From: CAYLHS01 sp964383535
GTDB taxonomy: Bacteria; Actinomycetota; Acidimicrobiia; Spongiisociales; UBA4744
Length of the DNA stretch: 35,486 nucleotides
Assembly (NCBI GenBank): GCA_964383535.1
Contig: CAYLHS010000013.1
Coordinates: 1 to 35,486 of the forward strand
Direction: 5' to 3'
The position numbers were made by a program, and so were the translations under genes. Of the stretch, positions 23,951 to 32,426 are shown piece after piece. Each line of letters starts with the position of its first letter. Position 1 is the first letter of the stretch. The notes below the pieces were generated by a model. That model was not told where the DNA came from. It searched no databases and saw only the letters and a list, made by a program, of their open reading frames with translations.

Positions 23951-24861
23951 GCTTCGGCAACTGCGATCGTCGGTCGTCGTGACCAGAACGTCGCCAGCGA
24001 CAATCCCGCGATGATGTGCCAGATGCCCCACCACGCGGCGATGAGTGCCATACCGCCCAACCCACCGAAGAAGTTGAACACCAGTATGAGCGCGAGCGCC
24101 GAATTCTGGAGACCGACCTCGATGGAGACCGCTCGCACGTCGCGTTCTTCGAGACGGGCCGCGCGGCCTGCGACATAGCCGAGAGTGAACGCCAAGGCGT
24201 TGTGGAGGAGGACGGCGAACACGACGTATCCGATGTAGTGGAGGAAGTTCTGCCAGTTGTTCGCGAGGGCGACACCGACGAAGCCGACGAACACGACCAT
24301 CGAGAATACTTTGAACGGCCTCCGTACCCTCTCGGCGATCGCCGGCTTCCAATGTGCTACGAGCATCCCCAACACGAGCGGAACACCGAGGATGAGGACG
24401 ATGGTGCTGAACATGTCGAGGGGACTGATCGACACGCGCTTCAGGATCGGCGCCGTGTCCGGGTTCAGGCTCCCCCAGATCGCGAAGTTGAGCGGGGTCA
24501 TCACGATCGCCGCAGCGGTCGACACTGCGGTCATTCCAACCGACAGGGGCGCGTTTCCGCCAGCGAGGTAGGTCATGATGTTCGAAAGGTTCCCGCCGGG
24601 ACACGACGCGACCAGGATCATCCCGAGCGCGATAGAGGGCTCGGGCCTCAGGATCAGGGTCAGGAGGAACGTGAACGCCGGCAGCAGGATGAACTGGGCC
24701 CCCAGGCCGATCGCGGGAGGCTTCGGCTTGCGCAGGAGCCTCCGGAAGTCCTCGACGTCGAGATCGAGTGCCATCCCAAACATCATCAGGCCGATGAGGA
24801 CGTTCAAGATGAGCAGGCTGCCCTTGTCGAAGTTCAGAACCAGACTGTCGACCACGGTCAC
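23947..24861 (-). CDS. Bile acid:sodium symporter (BASS) family transporter
   Basis: A 304-residue integral membrane protein with about nine or ten hydrophobic helices. SCPGGNLSNIMTYLAGGNAPLSVGMT (about 87-112) and VSIEVGLQNSALALILVFNFFG (about 247-268) are the two crossover motifs of the BASS fold that bind Na+ and substrate. Known relatives carry bile acids, pyruvate, pantoate and other 2-oxo or carboxylic acids. The GTG at 24861 is used because it overlaps the ThDP-enzyme stop (GTGA) and follows GGGAGG. Placement next to a ThDP-dependent 2-oxo-acid-type enzyme suggests an organic-acid substrate; this is inference. Confidence 0.92.
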   Translation of the reverse strand: MTVVDSLVLNFDKGSLLILNVLIGLMMFGMALDLDVEDFRRLLRKPKPPAIGLGAQFILLPAFTFLLTLILRPEPSIALGMILVASCPGGNLSNIMTYLAGGNAPLSVGMTAVSTAAAIVMTPLNFAIWGSLNPDTAPILKRVSISPLDMFSTIVLILGVPLVLGMLVAHWKPAIAERVRRPFKVFSMVVFVGFVGVALANNWQNFLHYIGYVVFAVLLHNALAFTLGYVAGRAARLEERDVRAVSIEVGLQNSALALILVFNFFGGLGGMALIAAWWGIWHIIAGLSLATFWSRRPTIAVAEA

Positions 24862-26594
24862 CCTCCCGGTTCCTGGTGCATTCTCTTGAAGTGCATGAGT
24901 CCCGGTGCCCACAAGTGCTTGGCCCTATCGACATCGACGTGGATCACCGTGCACCCACCGTGGGCGAGCGCTCGTTCGAGTGCCGGGCGCAGCAATCCCG
25001 GGTCGGCGACCCGTTCACCTGCGGCTCCCATCGAACGCGCCATGGCGTCGTAGCCGATCTCGCCGAGGTTGGTATTGATCGTCTCATCGTCGCCGAGCTG
25101 TTTGCGGATCATCATCTTGACCGGGTGACGGGCGATCGACTGCGTCATCTTCACCATGCCCCACTGGCGATCCGACACGACGAGAAACACGATGCGACTT
25201 CCGTTGCGAACGGCCGTCTCGATCTCCTGCGGGTGGAAGCCGAACGCCCCGTCACCGATGATGCAGCACACCTGCCGGTTGGGGAACGCTTCGGCTGCGC
25301 CGAGCGCCTGCCCAACACCGGCGCCGAGCATCCCGAAGTGGGGAGTGGCGAGCAGCGTATTCGGCGTGCGCACCCGGAGGAAGAAGTTCGCCCAGACCGC
25401 CGTATTGCCCCCATCGGTCACGAAGATGGCATCCTCATCGAGCACATCCATGCACGTGTTCGGGACGTGCGCGGTGTTCATGGGGACCGATTGGTCCTCC
25501 AGGTGCTTGGTGAGCTTGGTGGTGTCGGCTTCCCGCTCGGCGATCAGATCGTCGACTCGCCGGCGCCTTTCATCGGAGGGAGCCTGCCTGGACTTCAGTT
25601 CGACGGCCAGGGCCTCGAGGAACACCCTGACGTCGGAGATGACAGCCAGATCGACCGCCTTGTTCCTTCCGATCGACGAGGGGTCGATGTCGATCTGGAT
25701 GATCGTCTGCTCGTCGGACCAGTAGGGAGCCTTTCCCCACCAGTCCGTTTCACCTATCCGGGCGCCGAGCACGAGGATGACATCTGCAGACGTGCGGACC
25801 TTCGTCGTTGCCTCGATTGCGGTGATGGGCCACACCAGCGGTGACGCTTCCGACATGGCACCCCGGCCGCTCCAGGACGTCGTGACCGGCGCATAGAGCG
25901 CCTCGGCGACCGTGGCGAGCTGCTCATGTGCCTGTGCGTGGATCGCCCCGCCCCCGGCGTGGATTGCGGGCAGTGACGCGCCGGCGAGGAGATCCGCGAC
26001 GCGAGCGACTACTGCGGGGTCGGGCGCGAGGGGGGTGGTCGGTCGGTAGCGGTCTGGTGAGAGGACCGGGACCTCTCTCGCCTTGCCGTTCATCAGGTTC
26101 TCGGGCACGTCGAGGTGCACGACTCCCGGACGACCCGTGTAGCTGGCGCGGAGGGCCGTTCTGGCGAGCGCGGGGATGCGCCCGACCTCTCTCGCTGCCT
26201 CGGACCATTTGGCGGCGGGGCCGATCGTGGCGACCTGGTCGAAGTACTGATAGGCGCCGCCTCGATCCGGTGCGGTGATGCCCGTGCGACGTGACGATGT
26301 GATCAGGAGCACGCGGTTGCCTTCGGCTTGCTCGACGACGACCCCGGGGAGGGCGTTGGCGACGCCGGGGCCGTTGCTTGCGATGGCGACTCCGAGGCGC
26401 CCGGTGAGACGGGCGTACGCACCGGCCATGTGGAGCGCGGTTGTCTCGTGCCGCGGGGTGACGAGATCGATGCCTCGGGTCTCGAGAGCGTTGAGAAGAC
26501 CCATGTAGGTGCCGTCCGGGATTCCGAACACCTTCTCGACCCCCTCTGCTGAGAGGATGTCGACGATGAGCCCGCCACCTGTCGTTGTTGCCAT
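24858..26594 (-). CDS. ThDP-dependent enzyme, acetolactate synthase/decarboxylase-like
   Basis: A 578-residue enzyme of the thiamine diphosphate family with the three usual domains. The catalytic Glu50 lies in PRHETTALHMAGAYAR. The central domain binds nucleotide or is structural. The ThDP/Mg motif begins at Gly447-Asp448-Gly449 (GDGAFGFHPQEIETAVRNG). It resembles IlvB, benzoylformate decarboxylase and sulfoacetaldehyde acetyltransferase equally to my eye. No regulatory ilvN or ilvC is nearby, so branched-chain amino acid synthesis is unlikely. The ATG at 26594 is chosen because CGGAGG lies 5 bases before it. A TAGAGT -10 candidate at 26613-26618 would start the four-gene operon. Confidence 0.88.
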   Translation of the reverse strand: MATTTGGGLIVDILSAEGVEKVFGIPDGTYMGLLNALETRGIDLVTPRHETTALHMAGAYARLTGRLGVAIASNGPGVANALPGVVVEQAEGNRVLLITSSRRTGITAPDRGGAYQYFDQVATIGPAAKWSEAAREVGRIPALARTALRASYTGRPGVVHLDVPENLMNGKAREVPVLSPDRYRPTTPLAPDPAVVARVADLLAGASLPAIHAGGGAIHAQAHEQLATVAEALYAPVTTSWSGRGAMSEASPLVWPITAIEATTKVRTSADVILVLGARIGETDWWGKAPYWSDEQTIIQIDIDPSSIGRNKAVDLAVISDVRVFLEALAVELKSRQAPSDERRRRVDDLIAEREADTTKLTKHLEDQSVPMNTAHVPNTCMDVLDEDAIFVTDGGNTAVWANFFLRVRTPNTLLATPHFGMLGAGVGQALGAAEAFPNRQVCCIIGDGAFGFHPQEIETAVRNGSRIVFLVVSDRQWGMVKMTQSIARHPVKMMIRKQLGDDETINTNLGEIGYDAMARSMGAAGERVADPGLLRPALERALAHGGCTVIHVDVDRAKHLWAPGLMHFKRMHQEPGG

Positions 26595-26650
26595 CGTCAC
26601 CTCCGGCGCTCGACTCTACCGGCCTTGTGAGAGTCCGTGCTCGTGAAAGC

Positions 26651-26716
26651 GGGCAGCCAACAGCCCACAGCGGACAGTGGGAACGTTGGCGCGCTCGGCC
26701 GTCGGTCGTCGGTAGG
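26651..26716. repeat. Two heptamer arrays (CAACAGC and CGGTCGT types)
   Basis: Four NNACAGC-type units lie at 26651-26678, of the same family as at 546 and 33235. Three CGGTCGT-type units lie at 26696-26716. They occupy the first half of the 313-bp gap between the ThDP-enzyme gene and fumC, where I see no gene. Confidence 0.65.
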
Positions 26717-26799
26717 AGCGCGGCCTGGAAGGGCGGTTCCGGCACAGGGCGTGAGCTCGAAGAACGATGCGGGTGAGGGTGGACCTCCCGGTAGAGGAC

Positions 26800-26888
26800 C
26801 GGGAACTGAGAACCGAGAACGGCTCGCAAGCGAGCCAGCTACGGTTGGCATCGATACGAGATACGAGGTACGCCGAGCGAAGCTCGGC
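26800..26888. repeat. Two heptamer arrays, each followed by a palindrome, upstream of fumC
   Basis: Three CGAGAAC-type units (26800-26820) run into the palindrome GGCTCGCAAGCGAGCC (26821-26836). Three GATACGA-type units (26853-26873) run into GCCGAGCGAAGCTCGGC (26872-26888), a hairpin with 7-bp arms. The second hairpin ends 19 bp before the fumC ATG and would lie in its leader. TACGGT at 26840-26845 is a possible -10 box. Confidence 0.7.
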
Positions 26889-26907
26889 TGCGACGAAGGA
26901 GCACAAC

Positions 26908-28299
26908 ATGGGCTTTCGCGTCGAACGCGACTCGATGGGCGAGATGCATGTCCCGACCGGCGCCTACTACGGAGCCTCCACCCAACGAGCCGTAGAGAAC
27001 TTCCCGATTTCCAAGCTGCGCTTCGGTCGACGCTTCATCTGGGCTCTCGGGCTCATCAAGTGGGCGGCGGCGAAGGCGAACAAGGAGATGGGCCGCTACG
27101 ACGGCGAGAAGGCAGAAGCCGTCATGCAGGCCTGCGACGAAGTGATGAAGGGTTCGCTCGACGCCCAATTCGTCGTCGACATCTTCCAGACCGGCTCAGG
27201 AACCTCGACGAACATGAACGCCAACGAGGTGATCGCCAACAGGGCAACCGAGCTTCTTGGGGGAGAGCTGGGCTCGAAGCTCGTCCATCCCAACGACCAT
27301 GTCAACAACGGCCAGTCGTCCAACGATGTCATCCCTACCGCGATCCATCTCGCGGCTGCGGGCGCCGTGCGCGAAGACCTGCTTCCAGCGCTGAGCACGC
27401 TGGCGGTGTCGCTGGAGGCGAAAGCGAACGAGTTCAAGGACGTCGTCAAGACAGGACGCACCCACCTGATGGATGCGACACCGGTGACTCTCGGCCAGGA
27501 GTTCTCCGGGTATGCCGCCCAAGTGCGCAAAGGCATCGAACGGATGGAGAAGGTCCTTCCCGAGTTGGAGGAACTGGCGCTCGGCGGGACCGCCGTGGGC
27601 ACCGGGCTGAACGCACCTGAAGGGCTCGTCCCGAAGATGATCCACCATATCGCAGACAGATCCGGCTACCCGTTCCGAGAGGCGGAGAACCACTTCGAAG
27701 CCCAGGCGGCGAAGGACGCGGTCGTTTCGACGTCAGGCGCTTTGAAAACGGTTGCGACGTCTTTGTTCAAACTTGCGAACGATCTGCGCTGGCTCTCGTC
27801 GGGACCCCGGACGGTGGTGGGGGAGATTCGGCTGCCCGCGCTCCAGCCGGGATCGTCGATCATGCCCGGCAAGATCAACCCGGTGATTCCGGAGGCGGTG
27901 ATGATGGTCGCCGGCCAAGTGATCGGCAATGACGCGTCGGTCACGTGGGGTGGTGCAAACGGGAACTTCGAGCTGAACGTGATGATGCCTTTGATGAGCT
28001 ACAACCTGATCGAGTCGATCGACCTCCTCGCCAACGCGTCGACGATCCTCGCTCGCAAGTGCGTCGACGGAATCGAGGCCAACGTTGCTCGGGCCACCGA
28101 GCTCGTGGAGCGAGACATCATCATCATCACGGCGCTGGCGCCGCGCGTCGGCTATGACAAGGCGGCCGAGATCGCCCACGTGGCGATGGACACGAATCGA
28201 GGCGTCCGTGAGGTGGCCCTGGAGATGAGCGGCCTCGATGCGAAGGAACTGGACGAGGTCCTCGACCTCAAGAAGATGACCGAAGGTGGGGTGCTCTAG
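26908..28299 (+). CDS. fumC: Class II fumarate hydratase
   Basis: Iron-independent fumarase of the citric acid cycle, interconverting fumarate and malate. The 463-residue length is standard. The superfamily signature GSSIMPGKINP begins at residue 315 with the catalytic Ser317, and the conserved TGRTHLMDATP contains His186. The ATG at 26908 has GAAGGAG six bases upstream. The frame is open further upstream, but that part is heptamer-repeat DNA and not conserved-looking. It is monocistronic, with a terminator after the stop. Confidence 0.96.
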   Translation: MGFRVERDSMGEMHVPTGAYYGASTQRAVENFPISKLRFGRRFIWALGLIKWAAAKANKEMGRYDGEKAEAVMQACDEVMKGSLDAQFVVDIFQTGSGTSTNMNANEVIANRATELLGGELGSKLVHPNDHVNNGQSSNDVIPTAIHLAAAGAVREDLLPALSTLAVSLEAKANEFKDVVKTGRTHLMDATPVTLGQEFSGYAAQVRKGIERMEKVLPELEELALGGTAVGTGLNAPEGLVPKMIHHIADRSGYPFREAENHFEAQAAKDAVVSTSGALKTVATSLFKLANDLRWLSSGPRTVVGEIRLPALQPGSSIMPGKINPVIPEAVMMVAGQVIGNDASVTWGGANGNFELNVMMPLMSYNLIESIDLLANASTILARKCVDGIEANVARATELVERDIIIITALAPRVGYDKAAEIAHVAMDTNRGVREVALEMSGLDAKELDEVLDLKKMTEGGVL

Positions 28300-28321
28300 G
28301 GGGCCGATCCTCACAAGACGA

Positions 28322-28343
28322 GGCCGCCGGCTGACCGGCGGCC
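28322..28343. terminator. Bidirectional hairpin between fumC and the RRM gene
   Basis: Perfect 9-bp arms (GGCCGCCGG and its complement) around a CTGA loop, 22 bp from each convergent stop codon. It can serve both genes. Confidence 0.7.
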
Positions 28344-28364
28344 GCGTCGCGTCGCGATCGGTGT

Positions 28365-28610
28365 TCAGCGTCGGGGACGTGCCTCGTTGACCTTCAGCGC
28401 CCGACCACCGAAATCCTGGCCGTCGAGGTTTTCGATCGCCGCCCTCGCCTCGTCGTCGTTCGGCATCTCTACGAAGCCGAATCCGCGCGAGCGACCGGTG
28501 TCGCGGTCGTTGATGACCGAGGCCGAGCTCACTTCGCCGTGCTCGCCGAAGAGCTGCTCGAGGTCCGGTCCGGTGGTCCTGAAGGGAAGGTTCCCCACGT
28601 AGATGTTCAT
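28365..28610 (-). CDS. Small RRM-domain RNA-binding protein
   Basis: An 81-residue protein made of one RNA-recognition motif. RNP2 is IYVGNL (3-8) and RNP1 is RGFGFVEM (42-49); the aromatic residues that stack on RNA are present. It ends in a short basic tail. Such single-RRM proteins occur in cyanobacteria and scattered other bacteria, often cold-induced. The ATG at 28610 starts the domain directly; upstream extension gives low-complexity sequence. A TAATGT -10 candidate (minus strand, 28732-28737) would give a leader of about 115 nt that contains a CGCTGC-ACTC-GCAGCG hairpin (28710-28725), which may matter for its control. Confidence 0.9.
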   Translation of the reverse strand: MNIYVGNLPFRTTGPDLEQLFGEHGEVSSASVINDRDTGRSRGFGFVEMPNDDEARAAIENLDGQDFGGRALKVNEARPRR

Positions 28611-28762
28611 TCTGGCTCTCGCCCTTTCCGTCGGTCCGTTCGCCCACCGAATCCGCTCTGAACTCCGACTCGGCCTGACTCTGGGCGAAAAAGCAACATC
28701 CGGGCGAGTCGCTGCACTCGCAGCGTGTGACACATTAGCCGCTCTGTCCGCCGATGGCGCCC

Positions 28763-28790
28763 TTGCGCAGTGTCACGAGCGGGCTAGCCT
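28763..28790 (+). promoter_or_regulatory. Promoter of the metH transcript
   Basis: A TTGCGC -35 (28763-28768) and TAGCCT -10 (28785-28790) are separated by 16 bp. The predicted start near 28797 lies immediately before the riboswitch. Confidence 0.45.
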
Positions 28791-28800
28791 CGTGGTGCGC

Positions 28801-28881
28801 GCTCATCAAGAGCGGCTGAGGGACAGGCCCAGTGAAGCCGCGGCAACCGATGCGTTCGGTGCCAATGCCTGATCGATGAGC
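28801..28881 (+). ncRNA. SAM riboswitch (SAM-I/SAM-IV clan) upstream of metH
   Basis: The P1 arms GCTCATC (28801-28807) and GATGAGC (28875-28881) enclose the SAM-I core. Recognisable parts are AAGAG, GGCTGAGGGA, GGCCC, TGAAGCC, GGCAACC and GGTGCCAATGCC in the right order. SAM binding should switch off metH when S-adenosylmethionine is plentiful. The following GAGCGG-N6-CCGCTC hairpin (28883-28900) may belong to the expression platform. SAM-I and SAM-IV share this core; I favour SAM-I by layout. Confidence 0.92.
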
Positions 28882-28939
28882 TGAGCGGTCGCTTCCGCTC
28901 GGGGTGCTCGAGAGCGCGTCGAAGGGAAGGAGACCGGGA

Positions 28940-31900
28940 ATGAGCCGAGGAGAGCAGGTCAGCGACTACGCCGCATGGGCGCGCGAGCGGGTACTCGTCT
29001 ACGACGGCGCAACGGGCACGAACCTCCAAACCATGCGGCTCGGGCCCGACGACTTCGGTGGACCAGACTTCGAAGGGTGCAACGAGCTGCTCAACGCTAC
29101 TCGTCCGGATGTCGTTGCCGCCCTTCACGCCAGCTTCCTCGACGTCGGTGTCGATGTCATCGAGACGAACACGTTCGGAGCGTTCGCGGTGCCCCTCGGT
29201 GAGTACGGGATCCCGGACCGTGCCTACGAACTGGCGGAAGCCGGGGCTCGTATCGCAAGGGACACGGCGAACTCGTTCGAGACGCCCGACCGTCCTCGCT
29301 GGGTGGCAGGGTCTCTCGGTCCGGGCACCAAGTTCGCGACCCTCGGCCAGATCACCTACTCCCGCCTTCGGGACGCGTACGAGATCGAGGCGCGTGGCCT
29401 GCTCGACGGTGGGGTGGACCTGTTCATCGTGGAGACCCAGTTCGACCTTCTCGGATTGAAGGCCGCAGTCGCCGGGTGTCGTCGCGCGATGGTGTCCGCC
29501 GGCAGGAGGGTGCCGATCCAGGCTCAGGTCACACTGGAGTTGACGGGGCGCATGTTGGGCGGCACGGAGATCGCCGCAGCACTTGCCGCCATCGAGCCCC
29601 TGAAGGTGGATGTCATCGGGCTGAACTGCGCGACGGGGCCTGAGGAGATGTACGAACCGCTTCGCTACCTGTCGAGAGCATCGCGCGTACCGATCTCGGC
29701 GATCCCGAACGCGGGTCTGCCGAGCGTCGTCGATGGCCAGGTCTGCTATCAGCTCGGACCCGACGAGCTGGCCGACTTCCACGCTCGCTTCATCACGGAG
29801 CTGGGGGTGACCGTGGTCGGTGGCTGTTGCGGGACGACGCCCGAGCACCTGAAGACGGTCATCGAGCGATGTCGGGAACTCGAGCCGGCTCGTCGGGATC
29901 CGGTGCATGAGGCAGGAGCATCATCGACGTACACGTTCGTCCCGTTCGAGCAGGACACGTCGTTTCTGATCATCGGAGAGCGCACGAATTCCAACGGGTC
30001 CCGCGCTTTTCGAAACGCCCTACTCGAGGAAGACTGGGACGCCACCCTCCAGGTCGCTCGAGGGCAGGTCGCCGAGTCGGCACACCTCATCGACGTGTCG
30101 GTCGACTATGTCGGACGAGACGGCGTTCGCGACATGTCCGAGATCACTTCTCGTTTCGCAACCGCCGTGACGGTCCCGCTCGTGCTCGACTCGACCGAAC
30201 CGGATGTGCTGGAGGCAGGTCTCGAACACATCGGTGGCCGGTCGGTTCTCAACTCGGCCAATCTCGAGGATGGTGATGGTCCCGGCTCTCGGGCAGACAG
30301 GGTGTTCTCACTGGCGGCAGAACACGGTGCGGCCGTGATCTGTCTGTTGATCGACGAGCAGGGTCAAGCTCGAGATGTCGAGTGGAAGCTCCGCGTCGCG
30401 CGCCGCATCTACGAGATGGCAACCGAGCGGTACGGGCTGGAACCGTCGGATCTCATCTTCGACGCACTCACGTTCCCATTGACGACCGGCGACGAGGCAC
30501 TTCGGGGTGACGCGATGGCGACCATCGAAGCGATCAAGCGCATCAAGGCGGAACTCCCAGGTGTGTTCACGACGCTTGGCGTGTCGAACGTCTCGTTCGG
30601 GATCAACGCGGGTGCCCGCCAGATTCTCAACACGATGTTCCTGCACGAGTGTGTCGCCGCCGGACTCGACTCGGCGATCGTCCACGCAGGAAGGATCGTG
30701 CCACTCGCCAGGATCCCCGAGGAACATCGGCAGGTGTGTCTCGACCTCATCTACGATCGGCGCCGCCCTGGCTACGACCCGTTGCAGGAGCTGCTGGCGT
30801 TCTCTTCCGATGCGACATCGACGGCAACAGCGGCGGAGGATCGCAGCGGCTGGCCTGTCGAGGAGCGGCTCGCCGCGCGCATCGTGGATGGCAACCGTGA
30901 CGGCCTGGTCGGCGAGCTGGACGAGGCACTTGCCGGTGGAGCGACGCCACTCGACATCATCAACGACACGCTTCTCGGTGGTATGCGTGTCGTCGGCGAA
31001 CGGTTCGCGAGCGGGGAGATGCAGCTGCCGTTCGTGCTTCAGTCTGCCGAGACGATGAAGGCAGCCGTCACCTACCTGGAGACGCACATGCACCATGAGG
31101 ACGGTGCGAGCAAGGGCTCGATCGTGCTGGCGACCGTCAAGGGCGACGTGCACGACATCGGCAAGAACCTGGTCGACATCATCCTCACCAACAACGGCTA
31201 CACGGTGCACAACCTCGGCATCAAGGTCGACGTCGCCCAGATTCTCGACATGGCAGCCGAGACATCGGCCGACGCCATCGGCATGAGCGGGCTGCTCGTC
31301 AAGAGCACGCTCGTGATGCGCGACAACCTCGAGGAACTGAACCGGCGAGGACTCCGACCGACTGTGCTGCTGGGTGGCGCAGCGCTCACCCGCTCGTACG
31401 TCGAGAAGGACCTGCGTGCCGTCTACCCGGGGCCGCTGTTCTACGGCCGGGATGCGTTCGCTGGTCTCGCGGTGATGGATCGAATCGCAGAACAGAAACG
31501 GACGGGCGAGGTGGAGGCCGACTTCGGTCGGGTGGCCGAGGGGCGAGTGTTGCCGCCGAGGAAGCCCAGGCCGAAGGTCGAGAAGGCCACGATCCCTGCG
31601 CGTTCACCGCACGTCGCCACCGACAATGAGATCTTCACACCACCGTTTCTCGGGTCGCGGGTCGTCAAGGGGATTCGGCTTGCCGACGTAGCGGCCTATG
31701 TGAACGAGACGGCACTGTTTCGCAACCAGTGGCAGTACCGGCCCGAGCAGGGTGAGGATGACGCTGCGTTCAAAGAGCGACTGCGGGTTCTGCTGCGGGA
31801 ACGCATGTCGGCGGTGACGGCGGACGACCTGCTCGTCCCGCAACTCGTCTACGGGTACTTCCCCGTGAACGGGGATGGCGACGAGCTGATCGTGTGGAAT

Positions 31901-32425
31901 GACGACACCAGGAGCGAGGAGCGGACGAGGTTCACGTTTCCGCGGCAGCAGCAGGACCCGTATCTGTGCATTGCAGACTTCTTTCGCCCGATCGGCGAAC
32001 CCGACTATGCGGCGTTTCACGTCGTGTCGATGGGTTCTCGAGTATCGGAGCGGACGGCGGAGCTGTTCGCTGCGGACCGCTACCAGGAGTACTTGTGGAC
32101 GCATGGGATCGGCGTCGAGATGGCCGAGGCGCTCGCCGAGTACTCGCACGCGAGGATTCGGGAGGAGTGGGGGTTTGCCTCCGATGACGATCAGACGATC
32201 GCAGGCCTGTTCCGCCAGCGGTATCGGGGTGGCAGGTATTCGTGGGGGTATCCGGCGTGTCCGGACCTCGAAGACAATGTGACCGTCGCCGAGTTGCTCG
32301 AGGCCGACCGAATCGGTATCACGGTCGGGCCGGAGACCGGGTTTCAGTATCAGCCGGAGCAGACGACGTCAGCATTGATCTGCCACCATCCGGCTGCCAA
32401 GTACTTCATCGCCAGGGAGGGATGA
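28940..32425 (+). CDS. metH: Cobalamin-dependent methionine synthase
   Basis: Transfers methyl from 5-methyltetrahydrofolate to homocysteine through B12, 1161 residues with all four modules. The homocysteine domain has Zn ligands Cys230, Cys296 and Cys297. The pterin-binding domain starts around FLIIGERTNSNGSR. The B12 cap and binding domains carry DVHDIGKN with cobalt-ligating His738. The C-terminal reactivation domain has the SAM-binding RGGRYSWGYPACPD segment. The ATG at 28940 is preceded by AAGGAG; an in-frame GTG at 28904 would place the start in the riboswitch platform. An MTHFR-like gene follows after one base. Confidence 0.97.
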   Translation: MSRGEQVSDYAAWARERVLVYDGATGTNLQTMRLGPDDFGGPDFEGCNELLNATRPDVVAALHASFLDVGVDVIETNTFGAFAVPLGEYGIPDRAYELAEAGARIARDTANSFETPDRPRWVAGSLGPGTKFATLGQITYSRLRDAYEIEARGLLDGGVDLFIVETQFDLLGLKAAVAGCRRAMVSAGRRVPIQAQVTLELTGRMLGGTEIAAALAAIEPLKVDVIGLNCATGPEEMYEPLRYLSRASRVPISAIPNAGLPSVVDGQVCYQLGPDELADFHARFITELGVTVVGGCCGTTPEHLKTVIERCRELEPARRDPVHEAGASSTYTFVPFEQDTSFLIIGERTNSNGSRAFRNALLEEDWDATLQVARGQVAESAHLIDVSVDYVGRDGVRDMSEITSRFATAVTVPLVLDSTEPDVLEAGLEHIGGRSVLNSANLEDGDGPGSRADRVFSLAAEHGAAVICLLIDEQGQARDVEWKLRVARRIYEMATERYGLEPSDLIFDALTFPLTTGDEALRGDAMATIEAIKRIKAELPGVFTTLGVSNVSFGINAGARQILNTMFLHECVAAGLDSAIVHAGRIVPLARIPEEHRQVCLDLIYDRRRPGYDPLQELLAFSSDATSTATAAEDRSGWPVEERLAARIVDGNRDGLVGELDEALAGGATPLDIINDTLLGGMRVVGERFASGEMQLPFVLQSAETMKAAVTYLETHMHHEDGASKGSIVLATVKGDVHDIGKNLVDIILTNNGYTVHNLGIKVDVAQILDMAAETSADAIGMSGLLVKSTLVMRDNLEELNRRGLRPTVLLGGAALTRSYVEKDLRAVYPGPLFYGRDAFAGLAVMDRIAEQKRTGEVEADFGRVAEGRVLPPRKPRPKVEKATIPARSPHVATDNEIFTPPFLGSRVVKGIRLADVAAYVNETALFRNQWQYRPEQGEDDAAFKERLRVLLRERMSAVTADDLLVPQLVYGYFPVNGDGDELIVWNDDTRSEERTRFTFPRQQQDPYLCIADFFRPIGEPDYAAFHVVSMGSRVSERTAELFAADRYQEYLWTHGIGVEMAEALAEYSHARIREEWGFASDDDQTIAGLFRQRYRGGRYSWGYPACPDLEDNVTVAELLEADRIGITVGPETGFQYQPEQTTSALICHHPAAKYFIAREG

Positions 32426-32426
32426 G

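Noticed and set aside
22688..24178. Long plus-strand open frame of nearly 500 codons
   Set aside because: It is antisense to the SDR and epimerase genes, which have clear Rossmann and active-site motifs; it shows no domain.
24858..26594. Naming the ThDP enzyme ilvB
   Set aside because: No ilvN or ilvC nearby, and the visible motifs are common to several ThDP enzymes, so a specific name is not supported.
546..26888. Heptamer arrays as CRISPR
   Set aside because: Units are 7 bp with no spacers, and no cas genes are in the window.
26637..26907. Upstream extension of fumC or separate small gene in the gap
   Set aside because: The sequence is heptamer arrays and palindromes; fumC has a good ribosome-binding site at 26908.
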